From Pterobdella sp. o SKG-2022 (taxonomy: Eukaryota > Annelida > Clitellata > Hirudinida > Piscicolidae): a stretch of DNA of 64,000 nt. Positions 53,729-64,000 of the stretch are shown here, one piece after another. The notes beneath the pieces were generated by a model that searched no databases, was not told the DNA's origin, and saw only the letters and a program-made list of their open reading frames with translations. The stretch covers positions 10,016,772 through 10,080,771 of the forward strand of contig OZ038324.1 in NCBI GenBank assembly GCA_964035795.1, given 5' to 3'. The translations under genes were made by a program, and so were the position numbers. Position 1 is the first letter of the stretch. The number at the start of each line of letters is the position of its first letter.

Positions 53729-56700
53729 ATGGGTGGAGGCGGCAAGGCCGACCGATTAATAACGTGGGAAGAAGTCAGACGACATAACATCAGGACCGAC
53801 AGATGGGTGGTTGTGCACCAAGATATTTATAATGTCACCGAGTTTGCCAAAAAACACCCTGGAGGTTCGGCCATTTTAGGCCATTATGCCGGCCAAGATG
53901 CCACTGTAAGTCAAATTATTTATGCCCTATCTTTTAACCTTGCTAATTACATAATTTCCAGAAAACGTATATTTAAAAAAAATAACTTCAAACCATAAAA
54001 TTTATAGCTCTAATTCATGCAATAAAAAATCTTTTTGTTACTAAGTAACGAAACTTGCACTGAAGGAGGCATTTGGTGAGTTCCACAAAGATCGGGAGCT
54101 AGTTGACAAGTACATGAATGCATTGAAGATTGGAAAAGTAGTCGGGTCTAAGCCTCCTCTCAGAAATGATGTTTGTGTGATTCAGTTGCTTGACTTAATG
54201 AAAAACTAATTTAAAAAATTTAATAACAAAAATAATTTTATTTTATTTGGGGTCAAGCAGTTTAGAATAAGCTTAATAACTCAACATAAACCATTTTTAT
54301 GTAAATTTTCATAACTCTAAAATAGATAATAACGTAAATAATAAATTCTGAATACTACCCAATCACTGAATAATCATGAATAATTATACAATTCTTATTC
54401 TGATGATGATTGTGGTCATTTTCCAAAGGTGGAAACCTCAATAAATGAAGAGGAAGTGAAAAGAGATTTTGAAGCACTCAGAGTCACAGCTGAGAAAATG
54501 GTTTATTGATTTTGATTCTTGCTTTTGACAAAATATAATGTAGGAAACTTTTATGATCAATAAGTCTTTTCAACTTTCGATGTTCAACAGAAGTTTTTGT
54601 ATGAAGCTTTTGTGAGGATAGTTTATGTTGTAAAGTTTTATGAGTTCTTATAAAACGTTTTGCACAGTTGCCACAACGAACTTCAGATATTTTCATAATA
54701 AAAACACCATACAACTCAGCACCATTTGATACTGCAATGCAATTAATAATCACACAAAGCCAACTTGGCCCACATAGTTTAACCACTGCATTCAATCTCA
54801 ATGCACATGTGTATTTCCACAAACCAGACTAGCAATAAAGAATACAAGGAATAAATAAGATGATGTTTGCCTATAAGCTTGCACCTCACACCAGGGTTTG
54901 TTCAAGGCAAACAAACTTTTTTTCCTCCTGCATCTCGCCCACATCATCTTTTTTGAGGTGAGTTAGGGAAGAATATTAGTTTTATAATACATTTGTCACC
55001 ATTATTTGTTATTTAGTTAGTTATTAATATTTGCTAATATTAATTAATCATCTATCAATGTTTGTCACATGATTATTTATGTATGAGATTTGTTATGTGA
55101 TAAGTTATCAAAAAACCTGTGTTATATAATAAATAATCCACAAATGTTGATAATGTATCATTATTTAGGTTCTTTCATGAAGCTTTTTGATATTCACAAT
55201 TTTAACAATATTAATAGTAAAACAATAATAATAAGAATAATAAATATAAAAATGATCAGATAATGGCGTGGTTGGTGTTATGGGTGTATGGAACTGGTTG
55301 GCTTGCCACCCTGGCATCACTCTTCTGTTACACCATAGTGCAGGTGGGCTGTGGTGGTATGATGGGTTGGTTGTGGTGTGGTAGTGTTGTGGGTCCATGG
55401 GGTGTAGTGGGTTCTGGTGTGGTGTTGTATTGTGGGTCTAGTTTGTTATAAGTTGTCGTATGATGTGTTGTGCATTGTGATGCATAGGTTGGTGTGTTGT
55501 TTTAGTTTGCTTAGTTATCTATTTATACGATGGCATAAGTATTTTATTCTTTCACTCTTTTTTCCTGCCATTAATATTATAATAGCAGTTGAAGTCAATT
55601 ACTGTGACTATCATTCAATAAAATTTTTATTTAGAGCATGAAACAATAAATAATGAAAATTTAAAATCTCAATAGAGTGTGGGAACCGATACTCACAACA
55701 CAATCGAACATTGGCAAATATTTAATTCACATATGACACCTTTCACAACATGCAAAAACACTACTCAGTCAGTATATGCTTCATCAACGCATCATACAAT
55801 GTTAACACATCATACAGTCAACACACACACACACACACAGGGTCAATCAGCATGGCTGCAACATGACTTTGGCCACTTGTCAGTGTTTGATGACTCGAGG
55901 CTAAACAGGGCCTTCCATTACTTTGTCATGAACTTCACTAAGGTCTGTAATAAAAGAATACAAATAATATTAATAGTAAAAAAAGAAAAACTTGAAGATT
56001 TTAAATGAAGTAAATCTGCCTAACTCAGTATAGTTGTGATAAAATGCTTGTAGTTATAATGATGCAAATAATGGTGGTTTAGGTACAATTGATATCTAAC
56101 AATAACATTGTCACAGGGAGCCTCCTCCGCCTGGTGGAAGCATCTGCACAATCAACACCACTCCAAGCCCAACGTCGTTAGTGCTTCATAATAATAATAA
56201 TAATAATAATAATGTAAATAATAATTATTATTATTATTAGTATTGAAATTTTCTAATCATTTTTACTGACTGCTTATAATTTATTTAAAAACGATTCATT
56301 GTCATTTGTTTTTATTATTATCATCATTATTATTATTATTTTTATTATTATTACTAATTATTATTATTATTATTATGAGTTAATCTCGTCATCAATAATA
56401 ATGCCCCATTGGTTTCTATGTTGATCGGCTGCACAATCAATACACTTGTCAGTTATATAACTCACTTGCTAACAATGATTTGCAATGTCATGCTATGAAC
56501 ACTACATTCAAAACTTTAAAATATACAATGAAATAGGCGTCGAATCGAAGTTTCTAGATAATATAATATCTATTGTTTCAGGCTTTTTAATTTTTTTTTT
56601 GCTTTTTTTATTTTATTTTTTTGTTTATTAAGCTTTCTTACCAGCTGCTTTTGTATTAGTTTGAACTCCCGCTGTCTTCAATAATAATATTCATCAAGAT

Positions 56701-59582
56701 TAAGGATAAAAATTAAAAAAAACAATAAGAAAAAAAAGTAAAAGATAATAATGTATTATCTAATCCTAACATAATAACCCTGTCGTAATTCAATAAATGC
56801 CCGATTTTAATGGCGATTAAAAAAACATTTGAGAGTAAAACGTGAGATTAAAAATGACGGAAAATTGCTTGATTGGTTGAAAACGGTTCATATCAGTCAT
56901 TTTAAATTTAAAATTTTTATATTTATGATAATTTTATGAAGAAAATCTAATGATGTCAATGACTGGAGGGGGTGCTTGAGATAGAAATAACAATAATTAA
57001 AGTTTATCAACTTTAATCATGAAAATAATCATGAAAGAAGAATAATAATTAATATAAATAAAAATTAACGCTGACATTATTATTAATATGATTGTTCTCG
57101 AACGATTCATCGTCTGATAACCTTTATAAGAGCGTCATGAGGTGATGCAATCTGAGGTTATTTGGGTGGTTCAGCGTATTCTTATTATAATGGTTAAGTT
57201 GAATGTTGTCTTTGAAGAAATTTTTTAAGCTTATTCGATACAATTTTCATGAACTGTATGCAAAAATATAAACTTAATTGATAATAAATTGAGTCTCAAA
57301 ATGGTAGAAAAATGTATATTGCTGAGCTGTGTAGATTGCTGGAGACTCCGCCTTGGAGGCACTCATAATTTTATGTATGAAATTGAAATGAACGTAAAAA
57401 TATTGAGTAATAGAAAGGTTGATGACGTAAATCATGGATGACGTTTAATTGCTAATGAGTCATGCAAAAAACAGGAATGTATAATGCAATCAATACGATT
57501 ATTTCAAAATAAATAGCCCATGTTATCAACAAAGAAATCAAAAATTAAAATTATAAGAATAATGAAAAAAAATATCGGACGCCGTTTTAAAAATTGAAGT
57601 CTATTTGTAGCCATATTATTCACAAAAACAAATCTGACAGATCAACAAAGACCCTGATGTGAGGCTGGAGAAATTGTTTGTGTTGGGGGAAGAAATGCCG
57701 AAGAAGGTGGGTGGATGTAGGGTTGTTTGTGTGGTAGAAGTGGTGGGTTTTAAACAACTATTTACTGGGTTGCTTATGTCGTGAATATACCTTCTGTTTG
57801 GGCTATGTTGATATCGAAATATTTCATGATATTACAACCACTAGCAAGATAGTTAAAAATAGAACATCTTGAAATTTCCACCATGAAAATAGTTGCGAGA
57901 CCTCTAAGAAGATTAGGTCTAAAATAATCTCTTTGAATAGCCGTGAAAGGGTCTATTGTTGGCATGAATACTGTTCCTTAATTTTTACATACCTCGTTTA
58001 TGGTTGTTATATAATTTATATAATTCTCAAAACGTTGTCAGATAAGATTGGCATTTATCGGTATTTTATCGACCCACAAACATGCCTCATCTCCAGATCA
58101 TCAACCTATGTTAAATTTAATATCGATTTAGTATGCAAAATTTCATTAAATTTGTCATATTTTAATTAATAAACCCAGTTTCTTTAGAGCAGTTGAGGTT
58201 TTGAAATGGTTAAGTATGTAATAACTACTACCAATACGATGATGAGGATTTTATGAGAGGTACGCAATAATTTTATACACTGGTGACAGGTGGCGAAGGA
58301 GCAAAAAGGCTGGTTCCCTCCTTACAACTGGCAACACAAGTACTTCTTCATTGGTCAGTTCACAAAACATTTATTCACCTAGAAACTGCATGGCATTCAT
58401 CATTATCGGTTTTATGTAGATTTTGGTGAAATTTAGCGTTATGTATTTATAAAATCATGACACCACAGTTGGTCCTCCTCTGCTCTTCCCAGTCTTCTTT
58501 CAGATCATGGTATTCAAGCATCCCATTACTCGCAGGAAGTGGCTCGTCAGTTTCAATTTTATAATTATATTGATAATTTTTATGTTGATATTTTAATCAA
58601 GTTTGTCTTTGCTGTTTAATTATGCATCACTCAGTCACTAAGCCTCCCACCCTCAGGACTTGTTTCTGTTGAGTTTGTTCTACATCAAGGTGATCTTTCT
58701 GTACTCTCCCTTCTTTGGAGTGGCCGGTTCCGTTGCCTACTACTTTGCTTTCAGGTGCCTATCCACTCTTCACTCATTAATCATATCATGGGCTTTCAGT
58801 TGGTGTTGTTAACTATCCCATATTTGTGATATTTCTCAATTATTTTCATGATACAGATGTTTGGAGAGTCATTGGTTTGTGTGGGTGAGTCAGTCAAACC
58901 ACGTGGCAATGGATATAGAGGAAGACAAGGAGATGCCTTGGTTGCCTTTGCAAGTGTGTCATCAATCATCACACCACCACTACCACCCTTTCACTATATA
59001 AACACCATTATAACCACTATAACAGCTGACAGCTACTTGTGACGTGCAACAAAGCGCCTTCAACGACTGGTTTACTGGCCACCTCAACTTCCAAATCGAA
59101 CACCAGTATGAGAACATTCTATTACATTCAAACTTATATTATTTTTGACTTAAGGAAAGTTTTGAGCCTAGCTTATATAAACTGGATTAGATTCCTAGTC
59201 TGGGGATCTGAAATTCAGTTGCTTACCTTGTCTTCAAACATTTAAAAAGTTTCATATCATTCAACATCAGTTGTTTCCCGACAATGCCTCGGCATAACCT
59301 CCACAAGATCGCTCCCTTGGTGAAGTCTTTGTGCCACAAGCACCACATTCCCTACAAGTGCAAGACTTTGAGGCAGGCCTTCAGCGACATCATCAAGTCA
59401 GTTTTATGTGTGTGTGATATGGTGGATTATATTAGATAGGTAGTTCATGTAGTCACATAAAAATCAGTCGTTAATGGTTGCATCTAAATGCATGTGAGTG
59501 CAACCAATTGAATACATTACACAGGTCTTTGAAAAACTCTGGGGAGATATGGCTGGCATATTACCAGACATACAACACTTAA
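53729..59582 (+). CDS. FADS: Front-end fatty acid desaturase (cytochrome b5 fusion)
   Basis: ER enzyme that inserts a double bond between an existing one and the carboxyl end of a fatty acyl chain (delta-5/6-type). Exons: 53729-53905, 54066-54170, 54429-54500, 54895-54957, 55260-55343, 55841-55942, 56117-56176, 57641-57706, 58290-58353, 58469-58545, 58657-58754, 58857-58953, 59026-59105, 59271-59396, 59525-59582; 1329 bases, 442 residues, as expected for animal FADS. The cytochrome b5 haem motif HPGG is at residues 43-46. The three histidine boxes are HDFGH (175-179), HNQHH (212-216) and QIEHH (378-382; Gln replaces the first His, typical of front-end enzymes). [15 protein letters not shown] and [18 protein letters not shown] also match. 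The residue after QIEHH is Cys where Leu is usual. Regioselectivity cannot be read from sequence alone. Confidence 0.94.
55822..55840 (+). repeat. (AC)n forming a 3' splice site
   Basis: An (AC)n run of about 19 bases ends in CACAG, the acceptor of the sixth desaturase exon. The repeat replaces a conventional polypyrimidine tract. Confidence 0.85.
56185..56400. repeat. (AAT)n / (ATT)n inverted simple repeat
   Basis: Within the 1.46 kb seventh desaturase intron. About seven AAT units (56192-56211) are followed at once by (ATT)n (56222-56240), and further TTA/ATT runs lie at about 56310-56375. The two arms could form a hairpin in the transcript or cruciform DNA. Confidence 0.85.
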
Positions 59583-60491
59583 ATGATGCAACAGTGCTGC
59601 TATGAGATAATGAGGATCTTTTAGTTTGTTTAAATACCAAGTCACCCGTTGTTAGGCTAAGTTTTAATGTTATATAATTTAAGTTTCCATGTAATAGGGT
59701 TTCCACAAGTACCAATGTGGCATTTTCATTTGAACGAGAACATTGTAAGTTATATTTGATTCGATATTGAGATTTTACTGTTAATCTAGTGCCATTTAGG
59801 TAAAAATGTGGGTTCACTGATTTCAGCAGTTTTATGGAATTTATTTTCATGCATTTCTTGCACTCATATTTTAATATGATGAAGACATCCTATATATTTT
59901 AGAAAACCTCCATTGCTACCTTCTATTGCACTCATGCTTTTAATGAGGTCTATTTTGATGATGATATTTTCATGAAATTCTTCCTAAGTCGCCATCTTAC
60001 ATCATATACAATAATTTCTGGTTTTTTATTGTTGAAATTGTCATTTTAAAAACTTTTTGTTATATCTTTTCTTGTTATTCAAAATTTTTAAAATTTGATT
60101 ATTCTTCCTTTGCATATTGCTATTCTCAGTCAAACCATTCCGGCTTGTTTTTTTGTATTTAACGCATCAATTTATTTGATTGTTACAAATTATTGAGTCG
60201 TATGTTGAGCGGGTAACAACTGAGTTCATTTGTTATCCCTTGCTTATATTTATCTTTTCAACATTTTTTGATCGTTAGCCCTAATCCTTCATCATAAGCA
60301 TTCCATTACATAACCTCTAACCTTCGTGTTATTAAGTGTTTATAGAACTGTTTAGAATTTTATAACACTGTTATATTCATTTGTTAAACTTGCTAAAGTG
60401 ATGTTATAGTTTCCTTGCATCATTCCAAATTCATTAAGCAATTTCAAACACTGCTTTGAAATAAATATATTCCTGGTTTTTTTATAAGATG
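59583..60491. other. Convergent 3' flanks FADS / kinase-like gene
   Basis: About 900 bases between convergent stop codons, mostly AT-rich. An open frame on the minus strand across 59464-59850 overlaps the last desaturase exon and shows no recognisable protein, so I treat the stretch as non-coding. Confidence 0.55.
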
Positions 60492-61726
60492 TTATAGTTT
60501 AATTTTTCCCTCCATCAAAGGAGACTTCAGTGACTTGGCAAAGAGACTTTTCCAGTTAATGTACTGTTGGAATGATTTGGTAATTATATATCATGTATAG
60601 TTAGTTATGTATAGAATAGTACTTGAAAGTAGCTGCTATTCATCACAGAACTGATTTGAAGGGTGGCTAATTTTTTTTTTGTCGCCATCTTGATAAGGTT
60701 TATATAATTTACAAATTTAACTCAAAAAGGCTATAACGACATAAACAATGAAAATTTCATTTACAACCATTTGTAAGAGTCTTGAAGCTTTCAATGAAAA
60801 CTTATTGTTGATTAAATCATATACAGGCACCTCTGCAAACTAAATAACTAAAGTTTCATAGCAAAATGTGAAGCCATCGTAACCACCTTAACTGTTAGCA
60901 TCTCAAAGAGGCATCTGGAGAAATCCGATAGGTCTTCTAATCGTTTATCCTTAAATAAATGTTCTTCAAATACTTCAGCATCACTGAAGTCGATGAGAAT
61001 TATATAACCATCCCTGCTGTCTAAGATTATGTTTCCCAAGTGTATGTCGCTATGTTTAATTGGTGATTATTTCTGTTAAAATGTTTTTCAATAACTATGT
61101 AAAAACATTTATTTAACCCATGAACGATCCTTAATTTTTCAAAATGTTTGAGAACAAGTAAAAGACATGCGGCATAAAATGAAGCAACATCGTCTGCTAA
61201 GGCGCCATGGCGATAAGCGATTTGTCTCAAAGATGGACCAGGAATGTGCTCAGTCAAGATGCATAAATGATTCTAAAATTAAATAGTTTAGTTTATCACA
61301 TTTCATTAAATTTAAGTTTCTTTTTAAATCACTTGAAGCATAAAAAAGTCGTAAAAATTCAAGACAAAATGATGTCTGTTTTGAGAAAGTTTTCTACAGA
61401 CACAGACTTCTTTTATTTTCCGCTCCTCAAACGTCTTCTTATGAACTCTCAACACAAACTTCCTATCGCCTCTCTCTCTTTCACACACAAACACCTTTGA
61501 ACATTATAAAACATTCCCTCCTAGATGTAACTTATTTAAACACGTGCATAAAACCAGAAAAATTTACAACTAATTTATCAAAATTCAATCTTATTAAACT
61601 GTAAAATACTTTCAGACAAATGCATGCCACCTTAGCTTGCGCCCCTTGCCCCAAACATGAGAGCTTGCAACCCCACAAAAACCTCCCTACATCCACTAGC
61701 ATATCACCCAACATCATTTCAGCCAT
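60492..61726 (-). CDS. Short, degenerate AGC-type protein kinase-like protein
   Basis: Six exons: 61726-61610, 61494-61333, 61272-61118, 61049-60887, 60830-60768, 60563-60492; 732 bases, 243 residues, all junctions GT..AG and in phase. Kinase landmarks in order: Gly-rich loop LGQGAQAKV (residues about 26-34); beta-3 FVLRV, where Arg55 replaces the ATP-anchoring Lys; a helix-C block; hinge CILTEHIPG; FYAACLLLVLKHF; catalytic loop HGDIHLGN (Asp146 and Asn151 kept, Arg of HRD lost); DFS (165-167) in place of DFG; helix F DLSDFSRCLFEMLT. Only about 16 residues separate DFS from helix F, so there is no T-loop or APE. It ends in an AGC-like INWKSLFAKSLKSP tail. A pseudokinase is likely. Relation to cGMP kinases or to the RPS6KC1/RPS6KL1 group is possible but unproven. 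Additional 5' exons could exist. Confidence 0.7.
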
Positions 61727-62189
61727 CTTTATGTAGTTTTCAGTATTTAATTTTTATTTATTCACATAACCTGACAATAATTGTTTTAAGCAATTCTTTT
61801 TCCTATTTCTCCTGTTTTCACGTGTATATTTTATATATCCGAAGTGATTGTTACAGTGCCTTCGATGAAGTTTAAATGTATTTTTTGTTTTGAGCCATGA
61901 ATTCAAGTTTTGCAGGTGCTCTATAAAATTTCGAATAATTAGTTTTTATTTCATACTTGTGAGTCCATCGCTGATCGATGAGCACACGTGTTATTTATAG
62001 AAAGTGACGCACCAAATCATTAAACGCTCATTTAAGTTAATAAATTATACTTGGAAAAATTAAACTTCATTATAATCATTAATTTTACTCAATTTTACAT
62101 CATTAAAGTTATCTTTTTTAGTTTTCTTTATTATGTCTAAACCTATTTCTTAGTATTAATCGATGAAGCAAAAATAACCGTCTGTAATA

Positions 62190-62385
62190 ATACTGATGAT
62201 GATGATAAAACAGATTTCTGATGAAAAGGGTGATGAAGGTGATGAAAACAAAGATGATGATGATGATGATGGTGATAATGACGTTTGTGATGATGATAAT
62301 GATGATGGTGATAATGACGTTTGTGATGATGATAATGATGATGATGGTGATAATGACGTTTGTGATGATGATAATGATGCATCTG
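62190..62385. repeat. GAT-rich minisatellite
   Basis: Three head-to-tail copies of a 36-39-base unit containing GATGGTGATAATGACGTTTG with variable numbers of GAT, between shorter (GAT)n runs. It produces Asp-rich and His/Ile-rich shadow frames. Confidence 0.9.
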
Positions 62386-62447
62386 TGATAAATTTTAAAA
62401 AATTTCAAAGCAAAAAAAATCCTTTATGACAACTGATTAGCGTGATG

Positions 62448-62500
62448 ACAAATGCTGAGTGGGATTCGAACCCTTGACCTCTGGGCTGACCAGATTTAAA
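62448..62500 (-). repeat. Possible tRNA-derived SINE head
   Basis: On the minus strand GAGGTCAAGGGTTCGAATCCC carries a perfect B box (GGTTCGAATCC) and continues into ACTCAGCA, like a tRNA T-arm and acceptor. The T-stem is only about three pairs and I find no matching A box or 5' acceptor strand, so a SINE head fits better than a tRNA gene. Downstream on the same strand lies an ATC-rich repeat that could be its tail. Confidence 0.4.
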
Positions 62501-62629
62501 TCTTATATGACGTCAATGAGTTCAAAACTTCAGCAAGGATTAACGTGGATTTATGGGTCTATAATGATTTTCCTCCGGCTTTGTATGAGCAATATCATAA
62601 CAAATTGATTTTTATAATCCTTCACTATT

Positions 62630-62712
62630 ATTTTTATTATTTTTATTTTTTTTTTATTATTTTTATTTTTTTTTCTTATTTTTATTTTTATTTTCTTATT
62701 TTTATTTTTTTT
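62630..62712. repeat. T-rich (TTTTTATT)n repeat
   Basis: Imperfect TTTTTATT / TTTTCTTATT units over about 80 bases. Confidence 0.85.
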
Positions 62713-63485
62713 AATGAATGATTCTCAACATGACAAGAGTTTATAGATCTGCATTATTGCACAATATAGTTTATATAGCGCAATATAATATTAATGATTT
62801 GAGTAGGAGAGTTTGGCGTGACAGTGATCAGCGTGCCACATACATTTTATAAGCCTTGTTTTTGAAATTCAGCTCATTGTAAAGTATGCGTCTTAGAAAT
62901 TGAAGTAGGTTGTTTGGAATTAATTTTTTTTTGGTGAGTAGTGTTGATGTACAGTTCGAAATAAATTATGTAGAATTAATTGATGTATCTGGGTTGAATA
63001 TTAATGAGGCCAACTTTCATCGATTTAACTTCTAAAATAATGCCTCTATCAAACTCTCCTTGAGCATTTCAAACCATACCACACTCCCTTCAACTGAATA
63101 CCTCATAACAAACAATTGAACAGATGTACCCGTGCTAATCATGCTGAGGTAATTATACAACTGAGAAGTGAGTATAAATTGAGAAATCACTCATGTTAGC
63201 ATACAAGCATGAAGGTTCTCGTTAATAACTTTAGCCCGTATTGAGAGTATCAAAGTGTTTGTTACACTGATTGTTTGAGAATTCTTTTTTGATGTGTTAT
63301 AGGAATTTTGTAAAGATGTTCATGGTTTTTGGAACGATGAAAAATATTGAAAATATACAAAAAACTGACGAAACAAACTAAGAAAGAATATCATCATCAT
63401 CATCACTTTATAAGCATCATCATCATCACCATCGTCACCCCATCATTATCGACTTTTGATCCCATAAATACTCGGACTGATCTGA

Positions 63486-64000
63486 ATGGAGACCGAAGAT
63501 GAAGAGGATAAACTGCAGATGGAGGAATCCAGAAGAGCCTCGTTGCCTTATTATCGCTCTCAAATCAGATCTCACAAACCAAGTCAAGCTTTTGTTTCAA
63601 CTAAAGATCTTACTTCTTCCTTCTTTCCTACATCCACAACGCCATCTTGTTTATGTAGTTCCCCTTTTAGCCAAGATAATTTGTTTCCGGTGAGTAGTTT
63701 ATCGCAGAGTTATAGTGCATCTGGTGCTGTAGCTAAAACAGCTTCTAGCGCCATCATCACATGCCAAACTTCTCAACAAACTCCAAAAAAAGAACATGCA
63801 TCTTCATTTCACAGCTCCTTTCCCGCAATCACCCACCCCGTCCACCACCCTCCATTCCTCCCTCAACAGACACCGGCTCCTTACATAGGTCTCCCACCCC
63901 TTCCTCCAACAACACCTCCCCAACGCACACACTTTCTCAAACACCACAAACAACAACAACAACACACTGCCCCAATAACACTACCTGGCAACAACCCTAA
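63486..64000 (+). CDS. 5' end of unrecognised Ser/Pro/Gln-rich protein, partial
   Basis: From the ATG at 63486 one frame stays open to the window edge (171 codons). It starts METEDEEDKLQMEESRRAS, continues Ser/Thr-rich, then becomes Pro/His/Gln-rich with a run of four Gln near the end. The composition suggests a disordered regulatory protein such as a transcription-factor N-terminus. A strong donor-like GTGAGT occurs in frame at 63690, so the true first exon may end at 63689 and the rest could be a retained open stretch. I do not recognise the family. Confidence 0.5.
   Translation, partial: METEDEEDKLQMEESRRASLPYYRSQIRSHKPSQAFVSTKDLTSSFFPTSTTPSCLCSSPFSQDNLFPVSSLSQSYSASGAVAKTASSAIITCQTSQQTPKKEHASSFHSSFPAITHPVHHPPFLPQQTPAPYIGLPPLPPTTPPQRTHFLKHHKQQQQHTAPITLPGNNP

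Larger units (their letters stand above)
61727..63485. other. Repeat-rich intergenic region
   Basis: Contains a tRNA-like B box (62450-62500), a GAT-rich minisatellite (62190-62385), a T-rich (TTTTTATT)n stretch (62630-62712) and a CAT-rich run near 63395-63440. No supported coding exon. Confidence 0.6.

Noticed and set aside
54484..54822. 112-codon minus-strand ORF in a desaturase intron
   Set aside because: No recognisable domain, overlaps a desaturase exon on the other strand, and is of a length expected by chance; a decayed repeat is possible but unsupported.
59464..59850. 128-codon minus-strand ORF
   Set aside because: Covers the last desaturase exon antisense and shows no convincing protein similarity.
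60515..60585. Plus-strand exon-like stretch reading GDFSDLAKRLFQLMYCWN
   Set aside because: It overlaps the last exon of the minus-strand kinase-like gene, which completes that protein in phase with an AGC-like tail and a stop.
62118..62429. Asp-rich plus-strand and His/Ile-rich minus-strand ORFs
   Set aside because: Translation of the GAT minisatellite in different frames.
62448..62500. Functional tRNA gene on the minus strand
   Set aside because: Only the T-arm/B-box part fits; no cloverleaf, A box or complete acceptor stem could be found by eye.

Overview
This is a eukaryotic, almost certainly animal, nuclear window. It is AT-rich, has many short introns, carries abundant simple repeats ((TG)n, (TA)n, (AAT)n, (GAT)n), and holds decayed non-LTR retrotransposons. 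The proteins have typical metazoan architectures, including a nuclear receptor, FOXK and ZDHHC5/8. Their intron-rich structure and the repeat content suggest a lophotrochozoan, perhaps an annelid such as a leech; that placement is inference, not proof. I built gene models by following conserved protein blocks through GT..AG introns and checking reading-frame phase. In most multi-exon models the exon lengths sum to a whole number of codons, which supports them strongly.

Layout: SLC25A3 (-, 3' end off the window) 1-2349; DGAT1 (-) 3023-7323; a repeat-rich gene desert 7324-12560; an orphan NR1-like nuclear receptor (+) 12561-17401; a PRC1-like coiled-coil gene (+) 18376-22042; DNAJB12/14 (-) 22971-25825; UROS (+) 26188-27519; TGFBRAP1/VPS3 (-) 27918-37084 with a 3.2 kb non-LTR element antisense in one intron; ZDHHC5/8 (+) 37569-40566; FOXK (+) 42525-46910; a small single-span membrane ORF (+) 47300-47491; a TMCO6-like armadillo/importin-alpha-type gene (-) 47610-53215 with a second non-LTR element in an intron; a front-end fatty acid desaturase (+) 53729-59582; a very short, degenerate AGC-type kinase (-) 60492-61726; a repeat/SINE region; and the 5' end of an unrecognised gene (+) from 63486 to the edge.

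The genes are mostly independent housekeeping and regulatory loci, not a pathway cluster. Three divergent pairs (DNAJB/UROS, TGFBRAP1/ZDHHC, TMCO6/FADS) have only 362-513 bp between start codons and probably share bidirectional promoters. DGAT1 and the desaturase both act in ER lipid synthesis, but they are about 46 kb apart. The most unusual items are the short pseudokinase-like gene, a PRC1-like gene with no room for the microtubule-binding domain, and two retrotransposon families carrying zinc-finger modules. One of those families has (TG)n tails and a copy lying inside a (TG)n tract.
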